Shown: positions 45,847 to 56,969, counted from the first letter of the stretch. The stretch is DNA of 64,000 bases from Rugalucina vietnamica (GCA_964017185.1 OZ024879.1:42601883-42665882); one strand, 5' to 3'. Numbers and translations: made by a program. The notes: a model not told the origin generated them from the sequence alone.

Positions 45847-47689
45847 GATGTCCTGAGCCTGCTGTAAGATCATTTGTCATTTTTTCTTTTTGTCATTTTT
45901 TCTTTCAAAATGTAACTTTTTCATCTTATTTGCAATGCCAAACAAGGTGTAGAAAATATCGCCATTTTAAATTCAAAAGCGCGAAAAGTTGTGAAAAACA
46001 GCTGCTTAATTCGGACGATTTGACCCTGTCAAAAATACCCAAACAGTATCAAAGGGCAATAAAACGATTTGTAAGACATTGTTCTTTACAGTCGGGGAAC
46101 TCAAAGTATGGCCAACATAACACCTAAGTTCTTTCTAATGTTGCAAACAATCTATATAAATTCATTGATGAATTGTTAACTTTTTTGTGAAGTAGTGAAG
46201 AGATTACCCTATCAACTTGCCAACATAAAAATAATCTCCCTGACAATTTTCATGAGGTGATTGATTTATAAAGCAAGTTAGATTGGTACACAATTGAAAT
46301 CAGCAGATTTGGCCACCTATTGTTGGTTCTCCTCAGGGTTGACCAGAGCAATTTGCAATTGATTTGGATTGTGTGAAAGTAGGAAATTTAAGTTTGGCCA
46401 CCCTAACCAATTTAAAGATTAGGAAGTAATAAAAGAACCATTCAGTTACTTTGGCCATAATTTGTCTTCTTTTGGTGTAAGAATATTGATGATGTTTATC
46501 AAAAAAATGTCATTCATGGAAGCCTTATAATGAAAAATAAAACGCATCGTTTTGAGATCGGACGGAACAGATTTTCCTAAAATTACAAAAATAGTCAATA
46601 TTTAAACGATCATAACCCAAACGCAGTCACGCGCTGAGTGCTAATTTACAAATAAAACGACTTTTACATCTTTCTTCTTTCATATTTTGTTGATTAAAAA
46701 TTACCTAGCCTATTAATTACAACGCGTTGCAGTAAAAAAGTACCGACTATTTTACGCTTGGTCGCCATTTTGAAACCTTCAACAAGGATTGCATCGTTTT
46801 ATCAAAGTAAAATACACGAGTAAAAATCCAATAAGAACACTACAAATTTCAAAATCTGGTTCATAAATGAAAGATAAAATGCTTTCCATTTCTTTAGGAC
46901 TAAAATATTGCTTCATCGATGCCGTATAAAATCGCCGATGGAAGTTGATTTTTATAGCGTTGAAATTGTCTTCGTTTAGAGTAAAAAAACAAAATGGCGG
47001 AAGTAGGTGGAGCCACAGGTAGAGGCGCGTCAATCAAAAGTGACCGCTAGGTGGACTTTCTTATCTCTTCATCTTTATCTCAGACCCGACTGATCATGCT
47101 GTACAAGATCACATATGATCTTGTAGCAATCCCTCTAACTGACTATCTCACACCAAATCGCAGGCAGTCCAAATTCATCCACCCGCTGGCATACAGACAA
47201 ATCAGCACTTCTACCAATTACTGCAAGTATAGCTTTTTTCCAAGAACTGCAGTACATTGGAACGCTTTACCCATCAGTATTGTCATGCTTCCCACCGTGG
47301 CACAGTTCAGTCATGCTGTTTGCCAGGTGGTGCATGTGTCTCCCTAATCACCAGATTCTGTTTTTTATCTTTTAAACTATATTATTGCATAAATACCCGT
47401 TAAACAACAGTTTATTAATGAAGATAAAGACATGCATTAATATTGCAATTCACGCGCGCACGTGCTGTTAATACATGGCTTTTACGTATGCTCGTTACCG
47501 GGCGCCACGCAAAGCACGTGCTAGTAATGAGAAACTGAAGTCTGCCCGGAACGAGCATAAAATGAAAGCTTTTACGTGTATGAAAATGTGATGAGGCTGT
47601 AAAATATAGTGCACCATAATTCTTTCGTTTCTGCACCTTATTTCTTTCTTTCTGCAGAATTTATGCAATAATAGCGATCAAAAATGATT

Positions 47690-47803
47690 TTGTCATTCAT
47701 TAACATTCGCTAGGTCCCTCGGGGAGTGTTTAAAACCTCGGGCTACGCCCTCGTTTCAACACTCCCCTCGGGACCTAGCGAGTGTTAATGAATGGAAATC
47801 ATG
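47690..47803. repeat. Long hairpin with GGGCTACGCCC centre
   Basis: The arms CATTCATTAACATTCGCTAG...GGGGAGTGTT mirror each other almost perfectly. The centre is CCTCGGGCTACGCCCTCG. It lies in the presumed 3' UTR of the dead LINE. Confidence 0.7.
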
Positions 47804-48492
47804 TTTGATCCCTATACTAACACTCTTCTTTCACTGTACAAACTCATTTCATCCACTTCACTTTTCTTTTATTTCAGCTAACCCCCTTTAGCACTTGGTA
47901 TACCGGAATTCCTTCTGAAGTCCTCTGATGAGGTTAAGAAGTAGTGGAAGATAGATAGATAGATTTCCTTAGAGCTAGAACTTGGGCGGTTTCAGATTTG
48001 ACGGCTTACAGATTCAGACTTGACATCAGTATGAATTAATCTGTCTAAAAGAAAGAGGGTGCATGTGACTATGCGAGAGTATCTCATGCGGGGTCGGGAG
48101 CTGAATAGCAACACAGCCATGGGTTATCTTGTTAACATAACCATGCGGGCATCAATCCGTCTGTCCGCCAGTGATTTCCATCCAAGCGCACACAACAATG
48201 TATTAGATTAGAATATCAAATGAGGAGAATTTCCTGTTACCACCTAGCTGTACTTCATTGTACCTGGAGACAAACCAATGTTTTGAAGGCCGGTTCTTTT
48301 ACCTTTTTAGTTTTATTTTGGGTGATAACGGGGGATACCAGCTTAGGCCATGCGCATTATCCGATAGGTTCTGTCTTCAAAGGCATGTAAATAAGCACGG
48401 CTTTAACCTAGTCAGAATCAGAATGAAATTTAGTTATAATTTAGTCACACATTTACTGGAAGGCAAGATAACCATGTTGACTAGTATCCAAG

Positions 48493-48817
48493 CTCGGGGG
48501 GGGGGGGGGGGGGGTAACTACCTATATATACATAGTAGGGATGTGCCGCCCGAATAGGCTCTTTCAATTTTCAAGAAAAAATATATGAATGGCCCCATTT
48601 TTTCACACAACAGTATATGAATAGCCCTAAATCAAAGGACAGTATATGAATGGGCATAAAAAATCAAAGGACAATATATGAATGGGTCAATATTTTGATC
48701 AATCAAATATATGAATAGGTCTATTTTTTTCAATGACCAGATATATGATTAGGGTAGGTTTCAGAAATTTGGCACAATATTACCCCTTAGTTACCCCCCC
48801 CCCCCCCCCCCCCCGAG
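48493..48817. mobile_element. hAT-like MITE with homopolymer TIRs and six subterminal repeats
   Basis: The borders are CTCGGGGGG...GTAACTA and TTAGTTACCCCCC...GAG, flanked by direct TATCCAAG at 48485-48492 and 48818-48825. Inside, (A/G)TATATGAAT(A/G)G recurs six times at about 30-35-bp spacing from 48580 to 48750. Non-coding. Confidence 0.75.
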
Positions 48818-48879
48818 TATCCAAGTAAGATACCAATTTGCTAACTTCACGTAGGCGCTCAGAGAACTTGACAAACATA

Positions 48880-49853
48880 CGTGGGATTATCAAAAATTAC
48901 GTGGACTTTTCTTATAACTTATGATTTAATGACTCGATTCTACTCAAACTTTCAATACACATGGACCCATGTAATATGCAGCAGTGTGTAAAATTTCATC
49001 ACAATCCCTTCATTCATTACAAAATTATCGTGAAATGAAAACACCCACTTACGCCACCATGGAGCACTCCGATGACGTCAGTGACGTCGACGCAAAAACA
49101 CTGATTTTGAACCACAAAATGTGCTTTTTAGGACTACTGATTTTTACAGTTTTACTGCTCAAAGTATGTTAAAAGATTGTTTAACTATTGGAGCATGGTT
49201 TATATTACCAATCTGTATAAAGTTTTTAATGTATTTCCTTGATTTGAGAATGAATTTGGACTGGGTATAAGGATGCTGACTTTTAACATATTTATTTGGG
49301 TCCTATTTGTTCAAACGTGCACGCAATGTTTCATTTCTAATGCTTTATCGAAGGACCTTGAAGTTTTACCGGCAAATAAGAAATTAGGATTAGTTTCAAA
49401 TGGGAATTGTACAATATTGCCGTTTGATCTGTGTTGCATGAAATTCAGACATCGCTTAAACATTATGAAAAAATCAAACATGTATGCCTAAGCAAAACAA
49501 CGTAGGTGCACAACCGGTTCACCATAATTTTTGAGCAAGCATAAATTGTTTTGTTATGCATTCATTAAGACACATGGCAGGTTTGGCTGTGATCTGCAAA
49601 ACCGTTTTGAAGAAAATGCAAAAGAAATGCGATACTGCAGTGTCAAACTTAACGTCATTTCTGACGTGCTCCGTGATGGGGAGGGTGGGGTAAGAAAAAC
49701 CATCACCAACTGCTAATAAAACATTTTAGATTAACCAAACTTTCAGAATCTAGTGGAGTTAAGCAAGTTTATCGTCAGCTGAAATTTGAATTTGTTTGCC
49801 TAAACCGTTGTCAAGTTATGGGAAAAGTCCACGTAATTTTTGATAATCCCTCG
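48880..49853. mobile_element. TA-flanked TIR element, mariner-like ends
   Basis: CGTGGGATTATCAAAAATTA at the left and CGAGGGATTATCAAAAATTA inverted at the right, with TA at 48878-48879 and 49854-49855. The inverted match covers about 40 bp (through CGTGGACTTTTC). Short Met frames inside (such as 49273-49491) are not recognised. Confidence 0.7.
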
Positions 49854-49858
49854 TAGCT

Positions 49859-50137
49859 ATTACGAAAACATGCCTATGTAATATACAGAGATTTTTAAAA
49901 TTGTAAAAAATGAAATTTTTCGGTAGAAAATTCTCAATATTTTTCTTATTTTTGCTCAAAACATAGATTGTGGGTACACGTTAGAACCGCCTCGGCGAGG
50001 CGGTTCTAACGAGTACCCACAATCTATATTTTGGAGCAAAAATAAGAAAAATAGGTATACCCCTGCAAACCACAGTTTTGTTATATAAAAGTGGGGTATA
50101 AGGGGGTATACATTACACGGACATGTTTTCATGGTGT
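49859..50137. mobile_element. Family F palindromic MITE, copy e
   Basis: A near-consensus copy: left end TTACGAAAACATGCC, perfect inner palindrome GAACCGCCTCGGCGAGGCGG, right end CACGGACATGTTTTCATG. It starts directly beside the previous element. Confidence 0.8.
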
Positions 50138-50274
50138 ATCACTGATCTACAAACATCTTAACCCATATTTGACGAATGGATTTTCCCATCATTATCAATT
50201 GGGTGAGTCCACTTTCATTTTTAGGGGTGTAAGGAGTGATTTTTAATTTTTATCTCATTTTTCGATGAAATTCC

Positions 50275-50395
50275 TCTAGGCAAACAGAATTGCCCCAGAT
50301 GGGACGCCGCGTTCTGCGGCGTCACATCTGGGGCTATGCTGTTTGCTTATGTCTCATAAAAGGGACGCCAGGCTGAAATGAGTTAAATCTGAAGC
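50275..50395. mobile_element. Family G palindromic repeat, copy 2
   Basis: GCAAACAGAATTGCCCCAGA and its inverse around the centre GGGACGCCGCGTTCTGCGGC. Related to 16310-16450. Confidence 0.55.
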
Positions 50396-50662
50396 GGGCC
50401 CATAAGTGACTTCGATTCAATAGTAGTCAGGAGCATCTAACAGTATAATTTGTGTCCACCACTTTTAGCATGTGTATAACATCAGCGTTAATTTAATGTG
50501 AGAAAGCGTATTAATTGACTACAATGCAAATTGGTACTTTTTACAGAGAAAATTTAACATTTTAAGAAGCAATGGACTCTGTTTAGGGAATGCCTCAAAA
50601 TCATTTGTGAGAACATAATTTTACACAATATTCGTTTTAGACGTCACTGTAGTGAGATAATA

Positions 50663-50892
50663 TGAGCCGCGACGCGAGAAAACCGGTCTTCGAGGTTTCC
50701 GACCAACCGGCCCATACTCCCACAGACGAAAGCTATAATCTTCAATTTTGGGGTATAAGTAGAACAGGAATTGTGTTATCCGTGTAGCGAAAACAAAGGC
50801 GTTGATCAGCTTCGCAGTTACTGCGAATGCGAAGCTGACCTGTGCCTTTATTTTCGCAAAGGCAAAATCCCGTTTTCTCATGACGCGGCTCA
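50663..50892. mobile_element. Family B hairpin MITE, copy 19
   Basis: TGAGCCGCGACGCGAGAAAA to TGACGCGGCTCA. Confidence 0.75.
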
Positions 50893-51005
50893 TATGTGAG
50901 TCCAACATAAAGGTCAAAGGTCACGTTTGGTTCCGTGTTCTGTTCACTAAACAGTTTTACGAGACAATGCAGATCATGAGGAGACGACGACAAACGCTGT
51001 GTCTA

Positions 51006-51184
51006 CATGGACCTCTTTATAACACGATTCGTTACAGCACGGTTTTGGATATTACACGGACCATTCATGGACCCCAATAATTAATTTTGCAACATATATA
51101 AATATATTACTCTCGTTATAACACGAATTGGATAGCTAACACGGACGTTGTCTTGGACCCCAACAATGTTATAAAGAGGTTGTG
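51006..51184. mobile_element. TA-flanked MITE (CTCTTTATAACAC ends), copy 2
   Basis: CATGGACCTCTTTATAACAC at the left and inverse CACAACCTCTTTATAACATT at the right, flanked by TA at 51004-51005 and 51185-51186. Same family as 29252-29455. Confidence 0.75.
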
Positions 51185-51234
51185 TATATGTAGATCTATG
51201 CATTCACTGCACGACCTGATTGTGGCACGTGAAA

Positions 51235-51240
51235 TTTATT
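51235..51240 (-). promoter_or_regulatory. Possible polyadenylation signal AATAAA for the P2-type gene
   Basis: AATAAA on the minus strand about 100 nt after the stop of the acidic ribosomal protein frame. Position and sequence are the only evidence. Confidence 0.45.
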
Positions 51241-51340
51241 ATATTTTCCCGTTCATTTAATGAAGCTTTATCGAAATGAAGACCTGGGTTGGTCTGAGTG
51301 AATGATGTAGGCATATTCCACAAAGGGGTATTAAAGTTCG

Positions 51341-51561
51341 TTAACCAAAGATATTAGCGTCAAAACCATCGTCGCCGTCGTCATCACCATAACCAAAGAT
51401 ACTAATATCAAAACTATCGTCGCTGTCCTCATCATCATCTTCATCAACTTTGCTATCTTTGTTATCCTTGTTCTTTTCTTCTTCATCGACGACAGGGATT
51501 GTGTCCGCTCTCTTGTCTGGCATGATGGTCATACCTGGCACTGTCGCTAGAAGCCCAAATC
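51341..51561 (-). CDS. RPLP2: P2-like gene, exon B (hinge and acidic tail)
   Basis: Acceptor CAATTCTTCAG ends at 51562. The exon starts with GFGLLATVPG (phase 1 joined to exon A) and ends at TAA 51341. It has a run of Asp/Glu with one Ser-rich interruption. Overlapping plus-strand frames here are mirrors of the acidic codons and of the simple repeats beyond. Confidence 0.88.
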
Positions 51562-52393
51562 CTGAAGAATTGAAGATTGTTTACAATGTTCGGTCATTTG
51601 CATGTACTAGAGTTAGCATGTTTTCGTTCTTGTTTGCTTCTTTCATCCGCGCGTTTGATAGGAGATTCATTCATTCATTCATTCATTCATTCATTCATTC
51701 ATTCATTCATTCATTCATTCCAATCTTCCTTCCTTCCTTCCTTCCTTCCTTCCTTCCTTCCTTCCTTCCTTCCTTCCTTCCTTCCTTCCTTCCTTCCTTC
51801 CTTCCTTCCTTCCTTCCTTCCTTCATCCATCCATTCCAATCTTTCTTTTCTACTTTCTTCAATTCATTTCTTTATTTCTTGACAGGTTTTCATTATTTCT
51901 TTTTTATTCTTGATGCTTTCATTACGAAAACACGCCCATTACGTGCAATATAAAAAGATTTTTTTTTCAGTCGTAAAAATGAAAAATTTGATCTGAAAAA
52001 AAATAAATAAATAAATAAATAAAATAAATCAATATTTTTAATATTTTTGCTCAAAACATATTGTGGTTATACGTTAGAATGAGTATCCACAATATATGTT
52101 TTGGGGCAAAAATAAGAAAAATAGGTATACCCCTGCATACCCCTTTTTTACTATATTGTGGGGTTTGTGGAGGTATACATTTCACGGACATGTTTTCCTG
52201 ATCGGTTTGCCAATCACTCACCATTTTCCTGGGCATTTTCAATATTCTTCCCTTTCAGTTTCTCAAGAAGAACATTCAGTCTGTCTTCTTCCACTTCTAT
52301 GCCAACACTCTCAATGATTGGTCGGATGTCGTCTGCCGTGGGATCATCTTTCCCGCCAAGAACAGCTAACATGTAGGCGGCTACGTACCGCAT
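51341..52393 (-). CDS. RPLP2: 60S acidic ribosomal protein P2-like, two exons, doubled C-terminal tail
   Basis: Exon A (52222-52393, after acceptor TTTTTCCAG and a 9-nt UTR piece) and exon B (51341-51561) join in phase 1 into 130 codons plus stop. MRYVAAYMLAVLGGKDDPTA, IRPIIESVGIEVEEDRLN and LLEKLKGKNIENAQENG match the P2 dimerisation domain. Known P2 forms the GTPase-stalk with P1 on the 60S subunit. The Ala/Gly hinge is short. The end is very acidic, then SFDISIFGYGDDDGDDGFDA and NIFG. Canonical tails end in DDDMGFGLFD, once. Here an F-D-x-(S/N)-IFG motif occurs twice. It may be a diverged paralogue rather than the main P2 gene. Confidence 0.88.
51668..51828. repeat. Simple repeats: (ATTC)n then (TTCC)n
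   Basis: About 52 bp of CATT repeats are followed by about 100 bp of CTTC repeats, within the intron of the P2-like gene. Long open frames here (HSFI and PSFL repeats) are artefacts. Confidence 0.95.
51921..52202. mobile_element. Family F palindromic MITE, copy f
   Basis: Left TTACGAAAACACGCCCATTA, right CACGGACATGTTTTCCTGAT. The central GAACCGCC palindrome is deleted and an AATA repeat has grown inside. It ends about 19 bp from the donor of the P2-like exon A. Confidence 0.72.
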
Positions 52394-52402
52394 ATTGCGA
52401 GT
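52222..52402 (-). CDS. RPLP2: P2-like gene, exon A (N-terminal dimerisation domain)
   Basis: Acceptor TTTTTCCAG ends at 52403 and donor GTGAGTG begins at 52221. ATG at 52393, context CGCAATATGC. The remaining 5' UTR exon and promoter were not located. The exon sits between two family F MITEs in the same orientation. Confidence 0.9.
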
Positions 52403-52415
52403 CTGGAAAAATGCA

Positions 52416-52690
52416 ATTACGAAAAACCTTGCCCATGCAATAAACAGAGGTTGCTTTTAGCTTTAAAAATTTGAAGCTGAATTTTTTTTATATTTTTCTT
52501 ATTTTTGCTCCAAAACATAGATTGTGGGTACATGTTAGAACCGCCTCGACGAGGCGGTTCTAACGAGTACCCACAATCTATGTTTTGGAGCAAAAATAAG
52601 AAAAATAGGCATACCCCTGCATACCACAGTTTTACTATATAAACGTGGGATTTAAGGGGGTATTTATTGCACGGACATGTTTTCCTGATG
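52416..52690. mobile_element. Family F palindromic MITE, copy g
   Basis: Left ATTACGAAAAACCTTGCCCA, perfect centre GAACCGCCTCGACGAGGCGG, right GCACGGACATGTTTTCCTGA. It begins 13 bp upstream of the P2-like exon A acceptor. Confidence 0.8.
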
Positions 52691-52700
52691 AGATTATAAA

Positions 52701-52985
52701 ATGAGTGTCGTAAATTTATGCAAGGGGCGAAATCTGCCGAAAAAAATTCTAGCCGGAAAAAACAATCACAAAACTATTTTAAGTTTGTCAGGAAGGAAGG
52801 CCAAACTCAGACCAAGACCGCAGAAATGGCTGGATTACATATCGCCAAAATTAGCTAGCCAGTCACTGTTAGATGCGCAAAATGCCAAAGATATCAAATG
52901 TAAAAAATATCAACATTGTTCTGATGAAATTAGCTTAGAGAGTATCTCTCTACATGGATGGACACATTTTTTCGTAGTGAAATGA
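52701..52985 (+). other. Unassigned 94-codon open frame
   Basis: MSVVNLCKGRNLPKKILAGK... is Lys/Arg-rich in its first half and ends HGWTHFFVVK. No family is recognised, no codon signature stands out, and the start lies directly after a MITE. Possibly chance or a transposon remnant. Confidence 0.15.
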
Positions 52986-53508
52986 AAAGTGACTCCTACA
53001 CAAGTGGTCATCCCATACGAATCCCATAAAATTGACCGAACCCCCGTTTCATGAAACCAATACGCATCGAAACGACTACGCATCGAAACGACTCTGACAC
53101 CGTGAAATCAACTCCACATTACGTCTGGGACTATGAAATTTTCTCCAAATAAGGGGCTACTAAGAGACATAATCCAATTTTCTCACCTAGCCGCTAAGCG
53201 CATAGAGTTATCCTGCCTGATTGATTAATACATGTATATAAGTCGCATATCATTGTGCCCACGGGCAAAGATTAAAGATTAAGGTTAGTTCGAGTGTTGC
53301 CAGAGAGATTTATCGTGTTTGTTTGCACGTATATTTTTGCAAAATCTGATCTATGTGGTCTTGCAGATGGGCTTTGTATAAGAATTTGGCGTAGTTTTGA
53401 TATGGGAAGCGTCTCTAGGGCGAAAAACTATGATTTATTTATTATGTTCTTGCTTTCTCTTATTTTGTTTCTTTGATAGCAAATATTTTTTCTGTTTGTT
53501 TCTTTGAT

Positions 53509-53512
<4 letters not shown>

Positions 53513-53553
<41 letters not shown>
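53513..53553. repeat. Poly-A tract
   Basis: About 41 A residues after TTTCTTTGATAGC, which is itself repeated just before (53471 and 53502). It may mark the tail of a retrotransposed sequence. Confidence 0.9.
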
Positions 53554-53556
<3 letters not shown>

Positions 53557-53765
53557 GTACGTACACAATGTTGATAAACGCATTTATTTCAAATCGAAGT
53601 CTGCGTTTATTGCATGTAATGTAAATTTACATGAAATCAATCTCTAAGTTTATCAAAATGCGCGCACTCACCTCATGTTGACTGTTAAGATGAGTTTAGC
53701 ATAACCCACTGACTAGCCAACACCATTGGCTTCAATGTATGTTCTGTGTTAAACAAGAACCTTGA

Positions 53766-53995
53766 AGCGGCCCCTGTGGCCGAGCGGTTAAAGAGCGCTG
53801 TTTCTTCACCGCTGTGTCTGTTGTGGGTTCGAGCCCCGCTCTGGCCACATGTGAGAGAAGCCAAGTTCTGCTTGTGGGTGTACCAGGTGGCTTTTCTCGG
53901 GGTTCTCCCGTTTTCGCCCACCTACTGATTGGCCCGTCTCATATGAGCTGAAATAATCTTGAAAGGGACGTAAAACTGAATAAAAAAAAGAATCT
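53766..53995 (+). mobile_element. tRNA-derived SINE (type 2), copy 2
   Basis: The head has GTGGCCGAGCGGTTAAAGAG (box A) and GGGTTCGAGCCCC (box B), like a Leu/Ser tRNA. The body includes CACCTACTGATTGGCC. The tail ends GTAAAACTGAATAAAAAAAA. The reverse copy is at 22350-22560. Confidence 0.78.
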
Positions 53996-54145
53996 TGAAA
54001 GGCAGATTTTCTTACGTTACGGCGTTAAGTTGCGCAAACTGTCAAAGCAAGTAAAGTACAATGTTTTATCACCACTAGAGGTGTTAAACAGATTAACAGT
54101 TTCGTACTTTAATCTCCACATACAAGCCTGATGGAGATTTCTTTC

Positions 54146-54387
54146 CATTAGGAAAACTTGCCCATGCAATATACAGAGTTTTTTTTACCTGTAAAAATCA
54201 AAAAATTTCATCAGAAAATTTTGATATTTTCAAATTTTTGCTCAATACGTAGATTGTGGGTACTCGCCGAGGTGGTTCCAACGAGCACACACAAGCTATG
54301 TTTGGAGCAAAAATAAGAAAAATAGGTATACCCCCTGCAAAGTGGGGTTTGAGGACGTACTCGTTGCAAAGACTTGTTATCCTGATG
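54146..54387. mobile_element. Family F palindromic MITE, copy h (diverged)
   Basis: TTAGGAAAACTTGCCCATGC at the left and GCAAAGACTTGTTATCCTGA at the right. The centre is shortened to GCCGAGGTGG. Confidence 0.65.
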
Positions 54388-56199
54388 TTTTTCTATAAAC
54401 TTAAGTTTTTTTTAATTTAGGTATTGTCATTGAAGCGTATCATCAGCAAACAATTCATGTTCAGGAAAATTGATGATATGCACTCCATGATGTATAAGTA
54501 TTAAGAACATGCAACGTTACATTTTTCAAAGAATTTTACATTCATCTAATACAGAATCTGCTTCTAATTGTATCTTCTAATTGTATACAACAGTCATAAA
54601 TCATTGATCTGCCCCAAGGGATAAGCTTTGTGCAAATCCGGGTGCGTGTCAATCTGTTTACCTTAGACTGGTTTAGTAATTTGTATAATCCCATTATGTA
54701 AACATGTCGTGGCAAAGGTCACTTTGGTTCCGTGTTTCGTTAACTTAACAGGTAAACGGGACAAAGTTGGTCACGGGGAGGTGACAATCAACAATGCAAG
54801 GATTATAGAAAGGTTCTCATGTAAATATTGACTGGTTATCTTTATCGGTACTGTACATACATGTATGAAGTAATCAAAAGAAGTATAATTTTACAAAACT
54901 TTGAGCCTCGAAGCAAAATTATTTGTTTTGAAAGAAAAAGTTAAGAATGATGACGACGCGCCCATAAAATGCCATTCATTTTAGAGTGGACAAGTAGAAA
55001 AACATATTTGATTGTTACTACTGTACTGTAGGTCTGAATTATCACGATAGGAGTAAAATGTCATGAGATGCCTTTATTTGCATACACATAAAATTGATCA
55101 CCTTTAGTCGTAGTTCTGATAAACTGCTGTCGACTTGTTCCATAGAAGCAAAATGAATCTTTATTTTTATCTTTATTTAATTTGGCAAAAACAGAATATT
55201 AATAGAATGATACTGCTGATGAATATTCATTCATTCATTTTTTTGCTTTCAATTTTCCGCTTAAAAGACCAACCGAGTCATACTATTCTTGAAATGTTTT
55301 TCCACATATTTGGTAGGTTTAGCTCTCTGGTAAATATAGGTTTACCTTAGTTCAGAACTAAAATTGTTAATCAGAGTAAATTATAATTATTCCAACAAAA
55401 CTTAAGGCATTAAGAATATTTTGAAAATATTCAAGTTGCCTATTTTTTAAACAAAAATAACCGTCCCATGTCTCACTGCTTCCGATAATGTACTCGGTAT
55501 TTTCCGTGATCGCCCGATAATCTCAGATGCGGGATAACGGAAGAAAATTATAGGAAAAATACATCACCAGTGTTACAAAAACGGCATTGGGGAGTAGTAA
55601 ATATAAATTTATTTCAATAAAAGAAATATCAGATAACTCCAAAATACCCCCGCATTTCGTTGCCATCAGCAAAAATATTCTAGTTTTACTAAATCTATGT
55701 ATTTTTGTGTTTAAATTTGCATGTTCATTGAAAAGTTAGTACTTTTTCCCTATATGTTTAATCATTTTCAACATGGTCATACAAAATCCTAATTGGGGAG
55801 TAGTAATTTTAATCCTAGAAATATGAAAAATATACCATATTGTTGGTAAAAGAATGAAGATTGTAAAGCTACCAGCAAAAATATTGTAAGTTAATTCAAG
55901 TTTCTTTAATTAGACGGTAATTAATATGTCCCTATTAAATCCTATACAAGTCGCAATTAAGTACAGGTACAGGTAAGCGAGCTTGACTATCGCTCATAGT
56001 TGGCTACGAAAACTGAAGGGAAAAGAAAAAGGGAAAAAGAAAAGAAGAAAATTAAGGTTATTGCGATATGCTAGCCAAAATGTAAGAGGTTTTTAAATGC
56101 TTTATATAAATTTCGTTCTTTCTTTCTTTCTAACATGATTTTTGTTGTGCTTTTACTGAAATGTGCTACTTACGAATCATTCCAGGTGTGTGTGAGTGG

Positions 56200-56520
56200 G
56201 GGGGGGGGGAGTACTCTGAACTTTAATATATATATAGGCTCGGTACCAGCATTAGCTCTGTACCGAAAATAAATACCTGGACTGATTGACCACCACCCCC
56301 AAAAATGATTTCTAGCATACCCAAAAAGTGTCAAAATTTTAAGTGACCACCCCTCCCACAAAAGAAAAAAGAAAGAAAAAAAAAAAGAAAGAAAGGAAAT
56401 CCGCCAAAGTACCCAAACATATTTCCTGAACCCCCCCCCCCCCAGAAATACCGAAATACAAACTTGTGAGCCCAAAAAAATAAGCCTCACCGATATCCAG
56501 AAAATTTCAGAGTACCCCAC
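56200..56520. mobile_element. G-rich-ended inverted-repeat element
   Basis: GGGGAGTACTCTGAACTTTA at the left and TTTCAGAGTACCCC at the right are inverted. Internal C runs and repeated ACCC/CCACCC words suggest a degenerate relative of 48493-48817, but no target duplication is clear. Confidence 0.4.
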
Positions 56521-56969
56521 AGGGGCGATTCACTTACTATTTTTAAATGTACAAATATCTCAAGATTGAAACGTAATTATTTGTAATGAGTACTTGATTG
56601 TACCTTTTATACGTTTTTGCACGCGTTTGCACAATCATTTTCAATAGAAAAAAAAAATCTAAAAATGTCGTCCTGTTGGGCAATGATCAATCGATTCATT
56701 GATCGGGTATGTGCTATAAACAATATATGGGCCGCTTGTATACAACAGTAGACGCTTTTTACCTTGAGTTATTGCCCTTGGACTTCGTTGCAGGGACCCA
56801 GACCCAACTGCTTAGAAATAGGGCATATTCTGCCGTGGACTATAAACCCAAGAAAATTAGATTGTTGAATATAAAACTCCAAACACCAAGGTATTAGTCA
56901 GGAAAGAGAAGGACAGAATACGACCTCACATCATAATAATTAAGGCTTTATTAAGCCGTTAATAATAAG

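Larger units (their letters stand above)
44362..47083 (+). mobile_element. Unclassified 2.7-kb DNA transposon with 7-bp target duplication
   Basis: The ends CAGAGATATATACTAT and CTTCATCTTTATCTCAG (inverse CTGAGATAAAGATGAAG) give an imperfect short TIR, flanked by direct ACCCGAC at 44355-44361 and 47084-47090. Removing it restores RIDTRLIMLYK in the LINE. Inside are an acidic N-terminal frame from 44990 and a C2H2 zinc-finger frame. A Cys/Lys/Arg-rich frame at about 45930-46125 has LQCQTRCRKYRHFKFK and IPKQYQRAIKRFVRHC. I cannot place it in a superfamily. A 7-bp duplication is reported for Dada and sometimes P. Confidence 0.65.
42150..47350 (+). pseudogene. Dead non-LTR retrotransposon (Jockey/CR1-like ORF2), split by DNA elements
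   Basis: The frame opens inside the endonuclease end (GLSDHDIIMAEV), then a linker, then reverse transcriptase with NYRPISLTCVLCKVLEHIVA, LDFSKAFDKVAHEKL, SGVPQGPVLGPILFLAYIND and FADDT. A 1-nt deletion near 42940 shifts the frame, an in-frame TAA stands at 43807, and two insertions interrupt codons of the C-terminal part (44302-44332 and 44362-47083). The remaining end at 47084-47346 encodes RLIMLYKITYDLVAIPLTDY and FPRTAVHWNALP. It is 5' truncated and cannot make a full protein. Confidence 0.88.

Noticed and set aside
46779-47033. Minus-strand 84-residue frame in the 2.7-kb element as a gene
   Set aside because: No similarity or codon signal, and it overlaps AT-rich non-coding sequence of the element.
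51577-51953. Plus-strand frames rich in HSFI and PSFL
   Set aside because: Translation of ATTC and TTCC simple repeats.
53766-53845. Functional Leu/Ser tRNA gene
   Set aside because: A and B boxes fit, but the stems do not close well and the SINE body follows directly. A reverse copy at 22350-22560 has the same body.
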